Made by a program: the position numbers and the translations under genes
NCBI GenBank assembly: GCA_030429665.1
Contig: JAUIEZ010000015.1
Span: forward strand, 1 to 53,757
From: Gammaproteobacteria bacterium
GTDB lineage: Bacteria; Pseudomonadota; Gammaproteobacteria; Arenicellales; CAJQKF01
Reading direction: 5' to 3'
Length of the DNA: 53,757 bases
The notes under the pieces: model-generated
Database searches by the model: none
Told to the model about the DNA's origin: nothing
The model's input: the letters and a program-made list of their open reading frames with translations, nothing else
Shown here: positions 17,691-27,713 of the stretch, piece after piece
Numbering within the stretch: position 1 is the first letter of the stretch
Layout: the number at the start of each line of letters is the position of its first letter

Positions 17691-18554
17691 ATGAGCGGCG
17701 ACGGTCATTTTTCCCTCGACAAGTTCACCCGGCTGTATCGGCAGGTCACCGGCCGCGGCCTGACCCGCGAGGACCTGTTCGACGCGCTCGATCGCGCCCA
17801 GCGCCAGGGCCTGTTCGAACAGGACACGCTGGACACCATCGAACGCGTGGTGCAGGTTTCAGAGCTTCGCGTGCGCGACATCATGATCCCGCGGGCGCGC
17901 ATGGTGGTGATCAACAAGACCCAGACGCCGGAAGAAATCCTGCCGCTGATCATCGGCTCGGCCCACTCCCGTTTTCCGGTGGTCGACACGGATCGCGACC
18001 GTGTCGTCGGCATCCTGCTCGCCAAGGACCTGCTGCGCTATTTCCATGACCCGGACGAGACGTTTTCGTGGCGGGACATGCTTCGGCCCGCGGTGCTGGT
18101 GCCGGAGAGCAAGCGGCTGAACGTGCTGCTGGTGGAGTTTCGGGAGAGCCGCAACCACATGGCCATCGTGGTGGACGAGTACGGCGGTATCGCCGGGCTC
18201 ATCACCATCGAGGACGTTCTCGAGCAGATCGTCGGCGAAATCGAGGACGAGCACGATATCAACGAGGAAGCCGGGATGGTCATGCGTCGCGGCGAGAACG
18301 AGTACGTGGTCAAGGCGGTGATCGAGCTGGAGGATTTCAACGAACTGCTCGGCACGAATCTGGACGAGGACGAGTACCATACCCTCGGCGGCGCGGTCGT
18401 CAGCCGATTCGAGCGCGTGCCGCAGCGAGGAGAGAAGATCCGTTTCGCCGGCCTGGAGTTCGAGGTGCTCAATGCCGACAGCCGCCGCGTGCACCTGATC
18501 CGGGTGCGCCGCCTGCCCGAGACCGCGGCGCAAGGCGAGCCCCGCGCGCAGTGA
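17691..18554 (+). CDS. corC: CorC/CNNM-type CBS-domain protein
   Basis: 287 residues without membrane helices. Two CBS motifs lie at about 62-185 (VRDIMIPRARMVVI through DEYGGIAGLITIEDVLEQIVGEIEDEHD). A CorC_HlyC transporter-associated domain follows (EYVVKAVIELEDFNELLGTNL to the end). It is linked to magnesium and cobalt efflux and to the neighbouring Lnt in conserved operons. Its last four bases overlap the lnt start. Confidence 0.94.
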   Translation: MSGDGHFSLDKFTRLYRQVTGRGLTREDLFDALDRAQRQGLFEQDTLDTIERVVQVSELRVRDIMIPRARMVVINKTQTPEEILPLIIGSAHSRFPVVDTDRDRVVGILLAKDLLRYFHDPDETFSWRDMLRPAVLVPESKRLNVLLVEFRESRNHMAIVVDEYGGIAGLITIEDVLEQIVGEIEDEHDINEEAGMVMRRGENEYVVKAVIELEDFNELLGTNLDEDEYHTLGGAVVSRFERVPQRGEKIRFAGLEFEVLNADSRRVHLIRVRRLPETAAQGEPRAQ

Positions 18555-20059
18555 GGAAGCTGGTTTCGCGCTACCCCGTCGCGACGGCGCTGACGGCGGG
18601 GATGCTGTCCCCGTTCGCCTTCGCGCCGTTCGATCTTTTCATCCTGGCCCCGCTGGGGCTCGCGTGCCTGTTCGTGGCATGGCTCGACCTGCCGCGGCGT
18701 CGCCGCGCGCTTGCCGGCTTTGCCTACGGCATGGGCCTGTTCGGCGTGGGCGTGTCGTGGGTCTATGTCAGCCTGCACGAGTTCGGCAACATGCCGCTGC
18801 CGATGGCCGTGGCCTGCGTCGCCGGGTTCGTGGCGCTGTTGTCGCTGTATCCCGCACTCGCCGGTTGGCTCAGCGGCTTCGCGGCGCCGCCGGGCCGCGC
18901 GCTGCCGCTGCTGGTGACGTTTCCGGCACTGTGGGTGGCCGGCGAATTCGCGCGCAACCATCTGCTGACCGGGTTCTCCTGGCTGCAGTCGGGGTACAGC
19001 CAGGTCGGCACCTACATGGCGCCGTGGGGCGCGCTGGCGGGCGTGCATGGCGTCAGCCTGCTGACCGCGCTGAGCGCCGGCCTGATCGCCTGCGCGGCGG
19101 TACGGGCCGGCGGCCGGCGGATGCCGTGGCTGGTGCTGTTGCTGCTGCCCTACGTGACGGGCTACGCCGTCGCGCGCATCGAGTGGACGCGCCCGGCGGG
19201 CGAACCGGTCGCCGCGGCGCTGGTGCAGGGCAACGTGCCGTTGTCGACCAAGTGGAACTTCGACGAGGCCACCCGCGTGGCGCGGCGTTATCTCGAACTC
19301 AGCCGCGAGGCGGGCGACGTGGACGTGATCATCTGGCCCGAGTCGCCGCTGCCGTTTTTCATCGACCAGATGGGCGAGCGGTTCTACGACGAGGTGGTCG
19401 CGCTGCCCGCGCCGCTGCTGGCCGGGTTCCTCGAGCGGCGTCCGACCGGCGACGAGGGTTTTTCGTATCACAACAGCGCCGTGCTGTTCGTCGACCCGGT
19501 GCACGTCTATCGCAAGCGACACCTCGTGCCGTTCGGAGAGTACACCCCGTTGCCGTGGCTGTTCGAACCGCTGGTGTCGTTCTTCGAAGTGCCCATGTCG
19601 GTGCTTTCTCCGTGGAACGACGTACAGGAACCCATGCCCGTCGCCGGGCGCATGGCCGGCGTGACGATCTGCTACGAGGATGCCTTCCCGGGCGACGTGC
19701 GACGCTTCGCCGCGGACTCCCAGTTCCTGGTCAACATCACCGAGGACGCGTGGTTCGGTGATTCACTCGCCTCGAGGCAACGCCTGCAGATGGCGCAGAT
19801 GCGCACCATCGAGACCGCGCGGCCCATGTTTCGCGCAAGCAACACGGGCGGGGCGACGCTGATCGACCACCGCGGCGCGGTGCGCGCCGTTTCGCCGCGC
19901 AATACCGAGTACGTGCTGGAAGGTTCGCTACAGCCTCGCGCTGGATCGACGCCGTACGTGCGCTTCGGGGACTGGCCGGTGCTGTCGGTATTGGCGGCGA
20001 TGCTGCTCGCGGGACCGGCTATCGGATGGCGCGGGCGAGCGCATGGAGAATCCGCCTGA
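18551..20059 (+). CDS. lnt: Apolipoprotein N-acyltransferase Lnt
   Basis: 502 residues. The first 210 residues contain the membrane helices; the periplasmic nitrilase domain follows. The catalytic triad is visible: E264 (IIWPESPLPFF), K322 (YRKRHLVPFGE) and C374 (VTICYED). Lnt adds the third acyl chain to lipoproteins in the inner membrane. The start is GTG at 18551, overlapping the corC stop by four bases (GTGA), and gives the usual short N-terminus before the first helix. Confidence 0.95.
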   Translation: MRKLVSRYPVATALTAGMLSPFAFAPFDLFILAPLGLACLFVAWLDLPRRRRALAGFAYGMGLFGVGVSWVYVSLHEFGNMPLPMAVACVAGFVALLSLYPALAGWLSGFAAPPGRALPLLVTFPALWVAGEFARNHLLTGFSWLQSGYSQVGTYMAPWGALAGVHGVSLLTALSAGLIACAAVRAGGRRMPWLVLLLLPYVTGYAVARIEWTRPAGEPVAAALVQGNVPLSTKWNFDEATRVARRYLELSREAGDVDVIIWPESPLPFFIDQMGERFYDEVVALPAPLLAGFLERRPTGDEGFSYHNSAVLFVDPVHVYRKRHLVPFGEYTPLPWLFEPLVSFFEVPMSVLSPWNDVQEPMPVAGRMAGVTICYEDAFPGDVRRFAADSQFLVNITEDAWFGDSLASRQRLQMAQMRTIETARPMFRASNTGGATLIDHRGAVRAVSPRNTEYVLEGSLQPRAGSTPYVRFGDWPVLSVLAAMLLAGPAIGWRGRAHGESA

Positions 20060-20101
20060 CGCCGGCGCAAGGCGGCACCGGCATCGACGCCGCCCGCGTC
20101 A
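20057..20101. terminator. Imperfect inverted repeat between lnt and mgtE stops
   Basis: TGACGC plus CGGCG pair with CGCCG plus GCGTCA across the convergent gap, with a three-base bulge. The arms contain both stop codons. There is no U-tract. It could serve as a shared transcript end; evidence is only the symmetry and position. Confidence 0.3.
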
Positions 20102-21445
20102 AAACAGGAACAGCGCCGCGAGACCGAGCACCGAGAAAAAGCCCACCACGTCGGTGACCGTGGTCAGCGCCACGCCGCCCGCCAGGGCGGGGTCGATGCC
20201 CAGTTTCTCCAGCAGCATGGGCAGCAGCACACCGGCGGCGGCGGCGGCGATGAGGTTGACGATCATGGCCAGCGCGATCAGCAGCCCGAGTTCGATGTTG
20301 CTGAACCACAATGCCGCGACCACCGCGACGGTCAGTCCCCAGATCAGGCCGTTGAGGCTGCCGACCAGGAACTCCTTGCGCAGGATCACCAACGAGTTCG
20401 CGCGGCTGATCGTGCGCGTGGCCAGTCCCCGCACCACCATGGTCAGGGTTTGCGTGCCGGCATTGCCGCCCATGCTGGCGACGATGGGCATGAGCACCGC
20501 CAGCGCCACCATTTTCTCGATGGTGCTCTCGAACAGTCCGATAACGAACGAGGCGATGAATGCCGTGATCAGGTTGACGCCCAGCCACAGCGCCCGCTTT
20601 CGCGTGCTTTGCGCCACCGGTTGGAAAATATCGTCCTCCTCGTCGAGACCGGCGCGCGCCATCAGGTTGCGATCGGCGCTTTCCTGGATGACGTCGACCA
20701 CGTCGTCGATGGTGATGCGGCCGAGCAGGGCGCCGTCGTCGTCGACGACGGCGGCGGAGATCAGGTTGTAGCGCTGGAAGGCGTCCGCCACGTCGCTTGC
20801 CGGCGTGAGCGGCTTGAACATGACCGGCGTCTTGTTGCACACCGCATCCACCTTCAGGTCGGGATCGCCGGTGAGCAGCGTGGACAGGTACAGCGTGCCG
20901 GTCAGGTGGTTCTGCCGGTCCACCACGAACAGCTTGTCGGTGTACTCCGGCAGTTCGGACTTCAGGCGCAGGTAGCGCTGAACCACGGCCAGCGATATGT
21001 CCGCCCGCGCCGTGACCGTGTCCACGTTCATCAGGCCGCCCGCGGTGTCCTCGGGGTAGGAGATCAGCGCGTCGAGGTCGTGACGGGATTCCTTGTCGAC
21101 GGCATAGAGGATATCGGCGATGACCGCATCCGGCAGCAGCGGGATGAGGTCGGCGATATCGTCCATGTCCAGCATCTGCACGGCGCGCGAGAGCTCGCCG
21201 GGATCCATGTCGGCGACCAGGTCGCGGGCGACGCCCTCGGCGACTTCGGCGAGTACCTCGCCGAGCTTGGATACGTCGATGGAACGCCACACCTGCGGGC
21301 GATGTTCGGGCGGCAGTCCTTCGAGCAGGTCGGCGATATCGGCGGGATGAAGCTGGCCGACGATGTTCTGCAGCTCGTCGTCGTAGCCCTCCTCGATCGC
21401 GGAGAGGACGAGGTCCTGAATGTCCGACTGTTCCAGGTGTTGCAT
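20099..21445 (-). CDS. mgtE: MgtE-family magnesium transporter
   Basis: 448 residues. The cytoplasmic N domain is residues 1-125, with the HPADIADLLEGLPPEHR repeat-type helices. Two CBS domains follow (about 130-255, with ITIDDVVDVIQE). Five C-terminal membrane helices begin around residue 287, including NAGTQTLTMVVRG of the pore region. In MgtE the cytoplasmic domains sense Mg2+ and gate the channel. The start at 21445 fits the family; the longer frame adds an Arg/Pro-rich leader. It is convergent with lnt and near corC, another CBS protein of ion handling. Confidence 0.94.
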   Translation of the reverse strand: MQHLEQSDIQDLVLSAIEEGYDDELQNIVGQLHPADIADLLEGLPPEHRPQVWRSIDVSKLGEVLAEVAEGVARDLVADMDPGELSRAVQMLDMDDIADLIPLLPDAVIADILYAVDKESRHDLDALISYPEDTAGGLMNVDTVTARADISLAVVQRYLRLKSELPEYTDKLFVVDRQNHLTGTLYLSTLLTGDPDLKVDAVCNKTPVMFKPLTPASDVADAFQRYNLISAAVVDDDGALLGRITIDDVVDVIQESADRNLMARAGLDEEDDIFQPVAQSTRKRALWLGVNLITAFIASFVIGLFESTIEKMVALAVLMPIVASMGGNAGTQTLTMVVRGLATRTISRANSLVILRKEFLVGSLNGLIWGLTVAVVAALWFSNIELGLLIALAMIVNLIAAAAAGVLLPMLLEKLGIDPALAGGVALTTVTDVVGFFSVLGLAALFLF

Positions 21446-21718
21446 CGTCGGTGCTCGCCGGGGGTTGGGGGGAGGGATCGTCGGCCGATCGCGGCGCGGC
21501 GATCGGCGGCCGCCGTCGTCGCGCGCCCGGTCCGTGCATCGTGGCGCTCGCGGCCTGGCGAATCCGGGTAATCGCCGTGGCGGATTCGCGCCAGCTTCGC
21601 CAGCCGCTAGTTTACACAATTCGAATGAAGGCTCCCATTTGCGCGTTGCGTGAATCCCCGCGCCCGGGCGCGACATTTATCGCTGGTTGCCGAACGGGCT
21701 GAGCGATAGAATTCCGCC
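21446..21718. other. Divergent region between mgtE and the 5'-nucleotidase family gene
   Basis: 273 bases carrying the two divergent promoters. I looked for an M-box (ykoK) Mg2+ riboswitch in the mgtE leader and found no stem pattern that supports one. The part at 21600-21650 is more A/T-rich and is the likely mgtE promoter area, without a clear hexamer pair. Confidence 0.4.
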
Positions 21719-22618
21719 ATGCCTAAGAGCCGGGACCCGTTGATCGTCGCCATCTCCTCGCGGGCCTTGTTCGACCTCGAGGAGAGCCATCGCGTGTTCG
21801 AGGAACACGGCGTCGATGAGTACTGCCGCTACCAGATCGAACGGGAAAACGACCCGCTCGATCCCGGTGTCGCCTTTCCGCTGGTTCGCAAGCTGCTCGC
21901 GCTCAATACCATGCTGAAGGGCCAGCGGCGCGTCGAGGTGGTGTTGATCTCGAGGAACAGCGCCGACACCGGTCTTCGCATCTTCCATTCCATCAACCAC
22001 TACAAGCTGGATATCACGCGGGCGGCTTTCTCCGGCGGCGAATCGCCGTACCGCTACGTGCGGCCGTTCAATGCCAACCTGTTCCTGTCGGCCGACCCCA
22101 TGGACGTGGTCAGCGCGCTGAACGCGGGTATTGCCGCGGCGACCATCCTGCCGTCCCAGGGCGGGCGCAATACCGGCGACCAGCTGCGCATCGCCTTCGA
22201 CGGCGACGCGGTGCTGTTCTCCGACGAGGCCGAGCGCGTCTACCGCGAGCGCGGCCTGGCCGAGTTCGCCGAGAGCGAGCGCAGCTCGGCGCACAAGCCG
22301 TTGCCGGGCGGTCCGTTCAAGGACGTCCTGGCAGCGTTGCACGCCATCCAGTCGGAGTTTCCGGCCGCCGATTCGCCGATTCGCACCGCGCTGGTCACGG
22401 CGCGGGCGGCCCCTGCCCACGAGCGGGTGATACGCACGCTGCGCGCGTGGAAAATCCGCATCGATGAGGCGGTGTTCCTCGGCGGGCTGCCCAAGGGCCG
22501 TTTCCTCGACACCTTCGGCGCCGACATCTTCTTCGACGACCAGCAGGGACACTGCGATTCCACGCGGGCGCACGTGCCCACGGGGCATGTGCCCCACGGC
22601 GTCGCCAACAAGGCCTGA
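21719..22618 (+). CDS. 5'-nucleotidase family protein (cytosolic NT5C1-like)
   Basis: 299 residues. The sequence fits the bacterial members of the 5_nucleotid (NT5C1A/B-like) family: [20 protein letters not shown]-type N-terminus (here from residue 10), [14 protein letters not shown], and [34 protein letters not shown] around 160-172 resembles the family's DxDG(x)LFSD element, and FFDDQQGH near the C-terminus is the acidic final motif. It should release phosphate from nucleoside monophosphates, but this is family inference. It is a separate unit from rpe, 188 bases downstream. Confidence 0.82.
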   Translation: MPKSRDPLIVAISSRALFDLEESHRVFEEHGVDEYCRYQIERENDPLDPGVAFPLVRKLLALNTMLKGQRRVEVVLISRNSADTGLRIFHSINHYKLDITRAAFSGGESPYRYVRPFNANLFLSADPMDVVSALNAGIAAATILPSQGGRNTGDQLRIAFDGDAVLFSDEAERVYRERGLAEFAESERSSAHKPLPGGPFKDVLAALHAIQSEFPAADSPIRTALVTARAAPAHERVIRTLRAWKIRIDEAVFLGGLPKGRFLDTFGADIFFDDQQGHCDSTRAHVPTGHVPHGVANKA

Positions 22619-22675
22619 AGGGATATCCCGAGCGGGTTCGGTGCGTCCGCGGCGGGCGGGTTACAATAGCCGAAC

Positions 22676-22691
22676 CGCGCCGAGCGGCGCG
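22676..22691 (+). terminator. Stem-loop after the 5'-nucleotidase family gene
   Basis: CGCGCC, loop GAGC, GGCGCG, followed by TTTCC, 57 bases after the stop. It could end that transcript. A TACAAT element at 22662-22667 just before it could instead be a -10 box, which would make this a leader hairpin for rpe. Confidence 0.35.
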
Positions 22692-22806
22692 TTTCCTGCC
22701 CGATACACACCGTGGATCGGCGGATGCCTCCGCGGACCGGCGGGTCGCGGCATCGATCGCCGCCGGCCGCGACCGTCCCGGGCCTGACCACACTCCGGAG
22801 CCATCG

Positions 22807-23481
22807 ATGCCTGATTACGTCATCGCGCCGTCGATACTGTCGGCGAACTTCGCCCGCCTCGGCGAGGAAGTCGACGCCGTGCTCTCCGCCGGCGCCGATT
22901 TCGTCCATTTCGACGTCATGGACAACCACTACGTGCCCAACCTGACCATCGGCCCCCTGGTCTGCGAGGCGCTGCGCTCGCACGGCGTCACCGCGCCCAT
23001 CGACGTGCACCTGATGGTCAAGCCCGTCGATCGCATCGTGCCCGATTTCGCGGCTGCCGGCGCCAGCTACATCACCTTTCACCCCGAGGCGAGCGAGCAC
23101 GTCGATCGTACGTTGCAACTGATTCGCGAGCAGGGCTGCAAGAGCGGTCTGGTGTTCAACCCGGCCACGCCGCTGACGTACCTGCGCCACGTCATCGAGA
23201 AAGTGGACATGGTCCTGCTGATGTCCGTGAACCCCGGGTTCGGCGGGCAGAGCTTCATCGACTACGTTATCGACAAGATCGTCGAGGCGAGGGCGATCAT
23301 CGACGACAGCGGCCGCGACATTCGTCTCGAGGTGGACGGCGGCGTGAAGATCGACAACATCCGCCGCATCGCCGAGGCCGGCGCGGACACCTTCGTGGCC
23401 GGCTCGGCCATCTTCGGCACCGACGACTACGCCGCCACCATTGCCGCCATGCGTGCCGAGTTGGCCGCCGCCGCGCGATGA
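22807..23481 (+). CDS. rpe: Ribulose-phosphate 3-epimerase
   Basis: 224 residues, TIM barrel. Conserved segments: [17 protein letters not shown] at the start, [19 protein letters not shown] with a catalytic Asp and metal-ligand His, [19 protein letters not shown], and [11 protein letters not shown] with the second catalytic Asp. It interconverts ribulose 5-phosphate and xylulose 5-phosphate. The last four bases overlap gph (ATGA), as in many gammaproteobacteria. Confidence 0.96.
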   Translation: MPDYVIAPSILSANFARLGEEVDAVLSAGADFVHFDVMDNHYVPNLTIGPLVCEALRSHGVTAPIDVHLMVKPVDRIVPDFAAAGASYITFHPEASEHVDRTLQLIREQGCKSGLVFNPATPLTYLRHVIEKVDMVLLMSVNPGFGGQSFIDYVIDKIVEARAIIDDSGRDIRLEVDGGVKIDNIRRIAEAGADTFVAGSAIFGTDDYAATIAAMRAELAAAAR

Positions 23482-24185
23482 CGGCCCTGTCGCCGGACGC
23501 CGCGACGGCCGCCTCGACGCGGCCGGCGGGCGTGATCATCGACCTCGATGGAACGCTCGTCGACTCGGTGCCGGATCTCGCCGTCGCCGCCAATCTCATG
23601 CTCGCCGACCTCGGGCGTGACCCCGTGCCCGAGTCCCACGTGCGCCGCTGGGTGGGAAACGGCGTTCCGCGCCTGGTGCACCGGGTGCTGACCGGCGAGA
23701 CCGACGGTGAAGCCGACGAGGCGACCTTTTCCCGCGGCAAGTCGTCGTTCCTGGCCCACTACGCCGAGCACGTCTGCGATCGCAGCGTCTGCTTCCCCGG
23801 CGTCGAGGACGGCCTCGCGCGACTGGCCGCCACCGGGGCCCGCATGGCCTGCGTGACCAACAAGCCGACCGCCTTTACCGGTCCGCTGCTCGAAGGCCTG
23901 GGCATCGATCATTTTTTCCCGGTGGTCGTCTGCGGCGACACGCTGGCCGAGAAGAAGCCGCACCCGGCGCCGATCCTCCATGCCGCCGCCGAACTCGGCT
24001 TGCCGGTCGAGCGTTGCGCGGTGATCGGCGACTCGGTGAGCGACATCGCGGCAGCGCAAGCGGCGGGGTGCATGTGCGTTTGCCTGCGATCAGGCTACAA
24101 TCAGGGCCTCGACCTGTCGCAATACGATCCGGACGTCCTGGTCGAGGACTTCGTCTCCGCGGTCGAACACATCCTGCAATCGTAG
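23478..24185 (+). CDS. gph: Phosphoglycolate phosphatase Gph
   Basis: 235-residue HAD phosphatase. Motif I is [10 protein letters not shown] (about 21-30), motif II is VTNKP, motif III Lys is in AEKKPHPAP, and motif IV is [16 protein letters not shown] helical cap lies between motifs I and II. It removes 2-phosphoglycolate, for example after DNA repair. It overlaps rpe by four bases and precedes trpE, the usual rpe-gph-trpE order. The first fifteen residues are a short variable extension. Confidence 0.93.
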   Translation: MTALSPDAATAASTRPAGVIIDLDGTLVDSVPDLAVAANLMLADLGRDPVPESHVRRWVGNGVPRLVHRVLTGETDGEADEATFSRGKSSFLAHYAEHVCDRSVCFPGVEDGLARLAATGARMACVTNKPTAFTGPLLEGLGIDHFFPVVVCGDTLAEKKPHPAPILHAAAELGLPVERCAVIGDSVSDIAAAQAAGCMCVCLRSGYNQGLDLSQYDPDVLVEDFVSAVEHILQS

Positions 24186-24210
24186 CCGAACGCAACGCCC
24201 GTCCCGACTC

Positions 24211-24267
24211 GTGCAACCGTCTCGACAACTCTTTTTCACCTGGCGCGCCCTCGTTTTTCGATGGTGA
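24211..24267 (+). CDS. trpL: Putative trp leader peptide upstream of trpE
   Basis: An 18-residue frame, [18 protein letters not shown], starting with GTG and ending 61 bases before trpE. It contains two Trp codons, at positions 11 and 18, the second being the last codon before the stop. Trp is rare, so two in 18 codons immediately upstream of trpE fits an attenuator leader peptide. TTTTTCACC (24232-24240) can pair, partly through G-U, with GGTGAAGGA (24263-24271), enclosing the second half of the peptide. I do not see a standard terminator with U-tract before trpE, and the GTG lacks a good ribosome site, so the mechanism is open. Confidence 0.55.
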   Translation: MQPSRQLFFTWRALVFRW

Positions 24268-24328
24268 AGGAAGGCCTGTTCGCAGCGTTTCCCCGATCCA
24301 TCCGAAAACTTCCAGGGTCAAGCCATCC

Positions 24329-25822
24329 ATGATCGACAAGCAGCAATTCGAGCGGTTCAAGTCCGAGGGCTATAACCGCATTCCCGTCGTGCGCGAGGTT
24401 CTCGCCGACCTCGACACCCCGGTCAGCACGTTCCTCAAGCTGGCCGACCAGCCTTACTCATACCTGTTCGAGTCCGTGCAGGGCGGTGAGAAGTGGGGGC
24501 GCTACTCCATCATCGGCCTGCCGTCGGAAACGCGAATTCGGGTTCGCGGCAACACGTTCCGCATCGAGCGCGGCGACGAGACGGTGCTGGAGAAGGAAAC
24601 GGCCGATCCGCTGTCCGAAATCGCCAAGCTGGCGCGCCAGTTTCGGGTGCCGTCGGTGCCGGGCGTGCCGCGATTTACGGGCGGCCTCGTCGGCTACTTC
24701 GGCTACGACACGGTACGCTACATCGAGCCGCACCTGGGCGTGAGCAACAAGCCCGACCCGATCGGGGCCCCGGACATCCTGCTGATGCTGTCGGAGGAGG
24801 TGGTGGTGTTCGACAACCTGCGCGGCCGGTTGTATGTCGTGGTGCACGCCGACACCGAAAGCGACGATGCCTTCGAACGAGCCGGCGAGCGAGCCGACGA
24901 GATCGTCCACGGCCTTGCCGCCGCGGTGCCGGCGCACGAGCCGGCGGCCGCCGGCGCCGTGGACGAGTCGGCGTTCGTGTCGTCGTTCTCCAAGGAGCGA
25001 TTCGAGGACGCGGTGGAAAAGTGCCGCGAGTACATCTACAACGGCGACATATTCCAGGTCGTGCTGTCCCAGCGCCTCAGCGTGCCGTTCAAGGCCCGCC
25101 CGCTGGACCTGTACCGCGCGCTTCGCACCATCAACCCGTCACCGTACATGTACTATCTCAACCTCGACGGCATCCACGTGGTGGGATCGTCGCCCGAGAT
25201 CCTGGTGCGGTTCGAGGACGGCGAGGTCACGGTGCGGCCGATCGCGGGTACCCGCCGGCGCGGATTCGACGAGGAGGACGACCAGCGTCTCGCCGAGGAG
25301 TTGATGTCCGATCCCAAGGAACTGGCCGAGCATCTGATGCTGGTCGATCTCGGTCGAAACGACGTCGGCCGCGTGGCGCGAATCGGCACCGTCAAGCTCA
25401 CCGAGAAGATGCAGATCGAGCGATACTCCCACGTCATGCACATCGTCTCCAACGTGTGCGGCCAGCTTCGCGAAGGGCTCGACGCCTCCGACGTGCTCAA
25501 GGCCTGCTTTCCCGCCGGCACCCTGTCGGGCGCGCCGAAGGTGCGCGCCATGGAGATCATCGACGAGTTCGAGCCGGAGAAGCGCGGTGTCTACTCGGGC
25601 GCGGTCGGCTACATCGGCTGGAACGGCAACATGGATACCGCCATCGCCATTCGCACCGCGGTGATCAAGGACGATACGCTGTACATCCAGGCGGGCGCCG
25701 GCATCGTCGCCGACTCGGTGCCCGAGTTGGAGTGGGCGGAAACCATGAACAAGGCCCGTGCCGTGTTCAAGGCCGTTTCCATGGCCTGCGCCGGCCTGGA
25801 CGGCTCGCGGGTGGAGTTCTAG
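24329..25822 (+). CDS. trpE: Anthranilate synthase component I TrpE
   Basis: 497 residues, chorismate-binding enzyme that makes anthranilate with glutamine-derived ammonia from TrpG. The N-terminal feedback element is LFES at 46-49. The catalytic half includes [24 protein letters not shown], the GSSPEIL segment, [20 protein letters not shown] and [19 protein letters not shown]. The ATG at 24329 is fixed by the conserved N-terminus. It is followed by trpG after two bases. Regulation by the upstream leader peptide is likely. Confidence 0.97.
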   Translation: MIDKQQFERFKSEGYNRIPVVREVLADLDTPVSTFLKLADQPYSYLFESVQGGEKWGRYSIIGLPSETRIRVRGNTFRIERGDETVLEKETADPLSEIAKLARQFRVPSVPGVPRFTGGLVGYFGYDTVRYIEPHLGVSNKPDPIGAPDILLMLSEEVVVFDNLRGRLYVVVHADTESDDAFERAGERADEIVHGLAAAVPAHEPAAAGAVDESAFVSSFSKERFEDAVEKCREYIYNGDIFQVVLSQRLSVPFKARPLDLYRALRTINPSPYMYYLNLDGIHVVGSSPEILVRFEDGEVTVRPIAGTRRRGFDEEDDQRLAEELMSDPKELAEHLMLVDLGRNDVGRVARIGTVKLTEKMQIERYSHVMHIVSNVCGQLREGLDASDVLKACFPAGTLSGAPKVRAMEIIDEFEPEKRGVYSGAVGYIGWNGNMDTAIAIRTAVIKDDTLYIQAGAGIVADSVPELEWAETMNKARAVFKAVSMACAGLDGSRVEF

Positions 25823-25824
25823 CC

Positions 25825-26394
25825 ATGTTGTTGATGATCGACAACTACGACTCGTTTACCTATAACCTGGTGCAGTACCTGGGCGAACTCGGCTGCGATG
25901 TTCACGTGGTGCGCAACGACCAGATCGGCATCGACGAGATAGAGGACCTGTCGCCGGAACGTATCGTGATCTCGCCGGGACCCTGCACGCCCAACGAGGC
26001 GGGCATCTCCGTCGATCTGATACGCCATTTCGGCGCCGAGATCCCGATACTCGGCGTGTGCCTTGGCCACCAGAGCATCGCTCAGGCCTACGGCGGCAAC
26101 ATCGTTCGCGCGCAAACCCTGATGCACGGCAAGACCTCGATGATCCATCACGACGGTTCCGGCGTATTCGAGGGGCTCGCCAACCCGTTTCTCGCCACCC
26201 GCTACCACTCGCTGGTCGCCGAGCGCGAGTCCCTGCCGGATTGCCTCGAGGTCACCGCCTGGGTGGACGACGGCGAGATCATGGGGCTCGTGCACGTCGA
26301 ACACCCGGTGTACGGCGTGCAATTCCATCCCGAGTCCATCCTGACGCAGCATGGCCACAAGCTGTTGCGCAATTTCCTGGAGGCCGGATCGTGA
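25825..26394 (+). CDS. trpG: Anthranilate synthase glutamine amidotransferase TrpG
   Basis: 189-residue class I amidotransferase. The triad is C79 (LGVCLGHQ), H168 and E170 (FHPES). [19 protein letters not shown] and [11 protein letters not shown] are typical. It provides ammonia to TrpE and, in many bacteria, also to PabB for folate. Two bases separate it from trpE, and its stop overlaps the trpC start. Confidence 0.96.
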   Translation: MLLMIDNYDSFTYNLVQYLGELGCDVHVVRNDQIGIDEIEDLSPERIVISPGPCTPNEAGISVDLIRHFGAEIPILGVCLGHQSIAQAYGGNIVRAQTLMHGKTSMIHHDGSGVFEGLANPFLATRYHSLVAERESLPDCLEVTAWVDDGEIMGLVHVEHPVYGVQFHPESILTQHGHKLLRNFLEAGS

Positions 26395-27212
26395 ACACGG
26401 CGCCGCCCGATATCCTGCGAAAAATTCTCGAGCACAAGCGCGCCGAGGTGGCCGCCCGTCGCGAGCGCGTTTCGCTTGGCGAGGTGCGTGAGCGCGCCGC
26501 CGCCGCGCCGCCACCGCGCGGTTTCGTGGACGCCCTGTGCGACCGCCTCGATGCCGACCAGCCGGCGGTCATCGCCGAGGTGAAGAAGGCCTCGCCGAGC
26601 CGGGGGGTGATACGCGAGGACTTCAACCCGGTCGCGATCGCGTCGAGCTACGCCGCCGGCGGCGCCGCCTGCCTGTCGGTGCTGACCGACGAGGCGTTCT
26701 TCCAGGGCGCCGATGCCTATCTCGAATCGGCACGCTCGGCGGTAAAGCTGCCGGTGCTGCGCAAGGACTTCATCGTCGATCCCTACCAGGTCTACGAGTC
26801 GCGCGCCATCGGCGCCGACTGCATCCTGCTCATCGTCGCCGGCCTCGAGGACGGCCCGATGCAGGAGATGGCGGACATTGCGCTGGGGCTCGGCATGGAC
26901 GTGCTCGTGGAAGTGCACGATCGCGAGGAACTGGACCGGTCGCTGGCGGTGGACGTGCCGCTCATCGGCATCAACAATCGCGATCTGCGCACCTTCGACA
27001 CGTCGCTCCAGACCACGCTCGAGCTGCTCGGTTCGGTGCCGGGCGGGCGTGAAGTGGTTACCGAGAGTGGAATCCACACCCGCGCCGACGTGCGATTGAT
27101 GCGGGAAAATGGGGTACACTGTTTTCTCGTGGGGGAAGCGTTCATGCGCGCCGAGGACCCGGGTGCCGAACTGTCGAACCTGTTCTACGAACCCGAATCC
27201 CGATCCCCCTGA
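26391..27212 (+). CDS. trpC: Indole-3-glycerol-phosphate synthase TrpC
   Basis: 273 residues, stand-alone IGPS without a fused TrpF. Conserved barrel segments are [57 protein letters not shown] and VVTESGIHT. It closes the indole ring from carboxyphenylamino-deoxyribulose phosphate. The start is GTG at 26391, overlapping the trpG stop by four bases. trpD, which normally lies between trpG and trpC, is absent (see findings). Confidence 0.96.
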   Translation: MNTAPPDILRKILEHKRAEVAARRERVSLGEVRERAAAAPPPRGFVDALCDRLDADQPAVIAEVKKASPSRGVIREDFNPVAIASSYAAGGAACLSVLTDEAFFQGADAYLESARSAVKLPVLRKDFIVDPYQVYESRAIGADCILLIVAGLEDGPMQEMADIALGLGMDVLVEVHDREELDRSLAVDVPLIGINNRDLRTFDTSLQTTLELLGSVPGGREVVTESGIHTRADVRLMRENGVHCFLVGEAFMRAEDPGAELSNLFYEPESRSP

Positions 27213-27277
27213 CGGTCGGCGTCGCGGCGCCTGCGCGCAGCGCATTGCGAAGCCGGCCCATTCCCAACGCGATCGCC

Positions 27278-27694
27278 ATGAAAGCAACAGTCACACTCAA
27301 GCAAGGCGTCAGTTTCGAGACCGTGGCCGACAGCGGCCACACGGTCGTCATCGACGGCGCGCCGGAGTACGGCGGCGAGAACCGTGGTTCGCGCCCCATG
27401 GAGTTGATCCTCATGGGGTTGGGCGGTTGCACCGCGTTCGACGTGGTGCACATCCTGCGCAAGTCGCGCCTGGAGGTTTCGACGTGCCGCGTGGAGCTTC
27501 AGGCCGAGCGCGCGCCGGAGCCGCCCAAGGTGTTTACCCGGATCCACGTGCATTTCATCGTCGGCGGAAAGGGACTGACCGAGAAGCGCGTCGAGCGCGC
27601 CGTCCAACTGTCGGCCGAGAAGTACTGCTCGGCGTCCATCATGTTGAGCAAGGCGGTCGAGATCACTCACAGCTTCGAAATCATCGAACCCTGA
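27278..27694 (+). CDS. OsmC/Ohr-family protein
   Basis: 138 residues. The two redox Cys of the family are C51 (GLGGCTAFDVV) and C117 (YCSASIM). The sequence is of the general OsmC/YhfA type rather than Ohr proper. Such proteins reduce peroxides or act in related redox chemistry. It starts at ATG 27278, 65 bases after trpC, and the transporter gene begins 19 bases after its stop. Confidence 0.9.
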   Translation: MKATVTLKQGVSFETVADSGHTVVIDGAPEYGGENRGSRPMELILMGLGGCTAFDVVHILRKSRLEVSTCRVELQAERAPEPPKVFTRIHVHFIVGGKGLTEKRVERAVQLSAEKYCSASIMLSKAVEITHSFEIIEP

Positions 27695-27713
27695 AAGCGG
27701 GTTGCGAGAGCCG

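Noticed and set aside
21446-21718. M-box Mg2+ riboswitch in the mgtE leader
   Set aside because: The leader is short and I could not build the conserved stems; no support beyond gene context.
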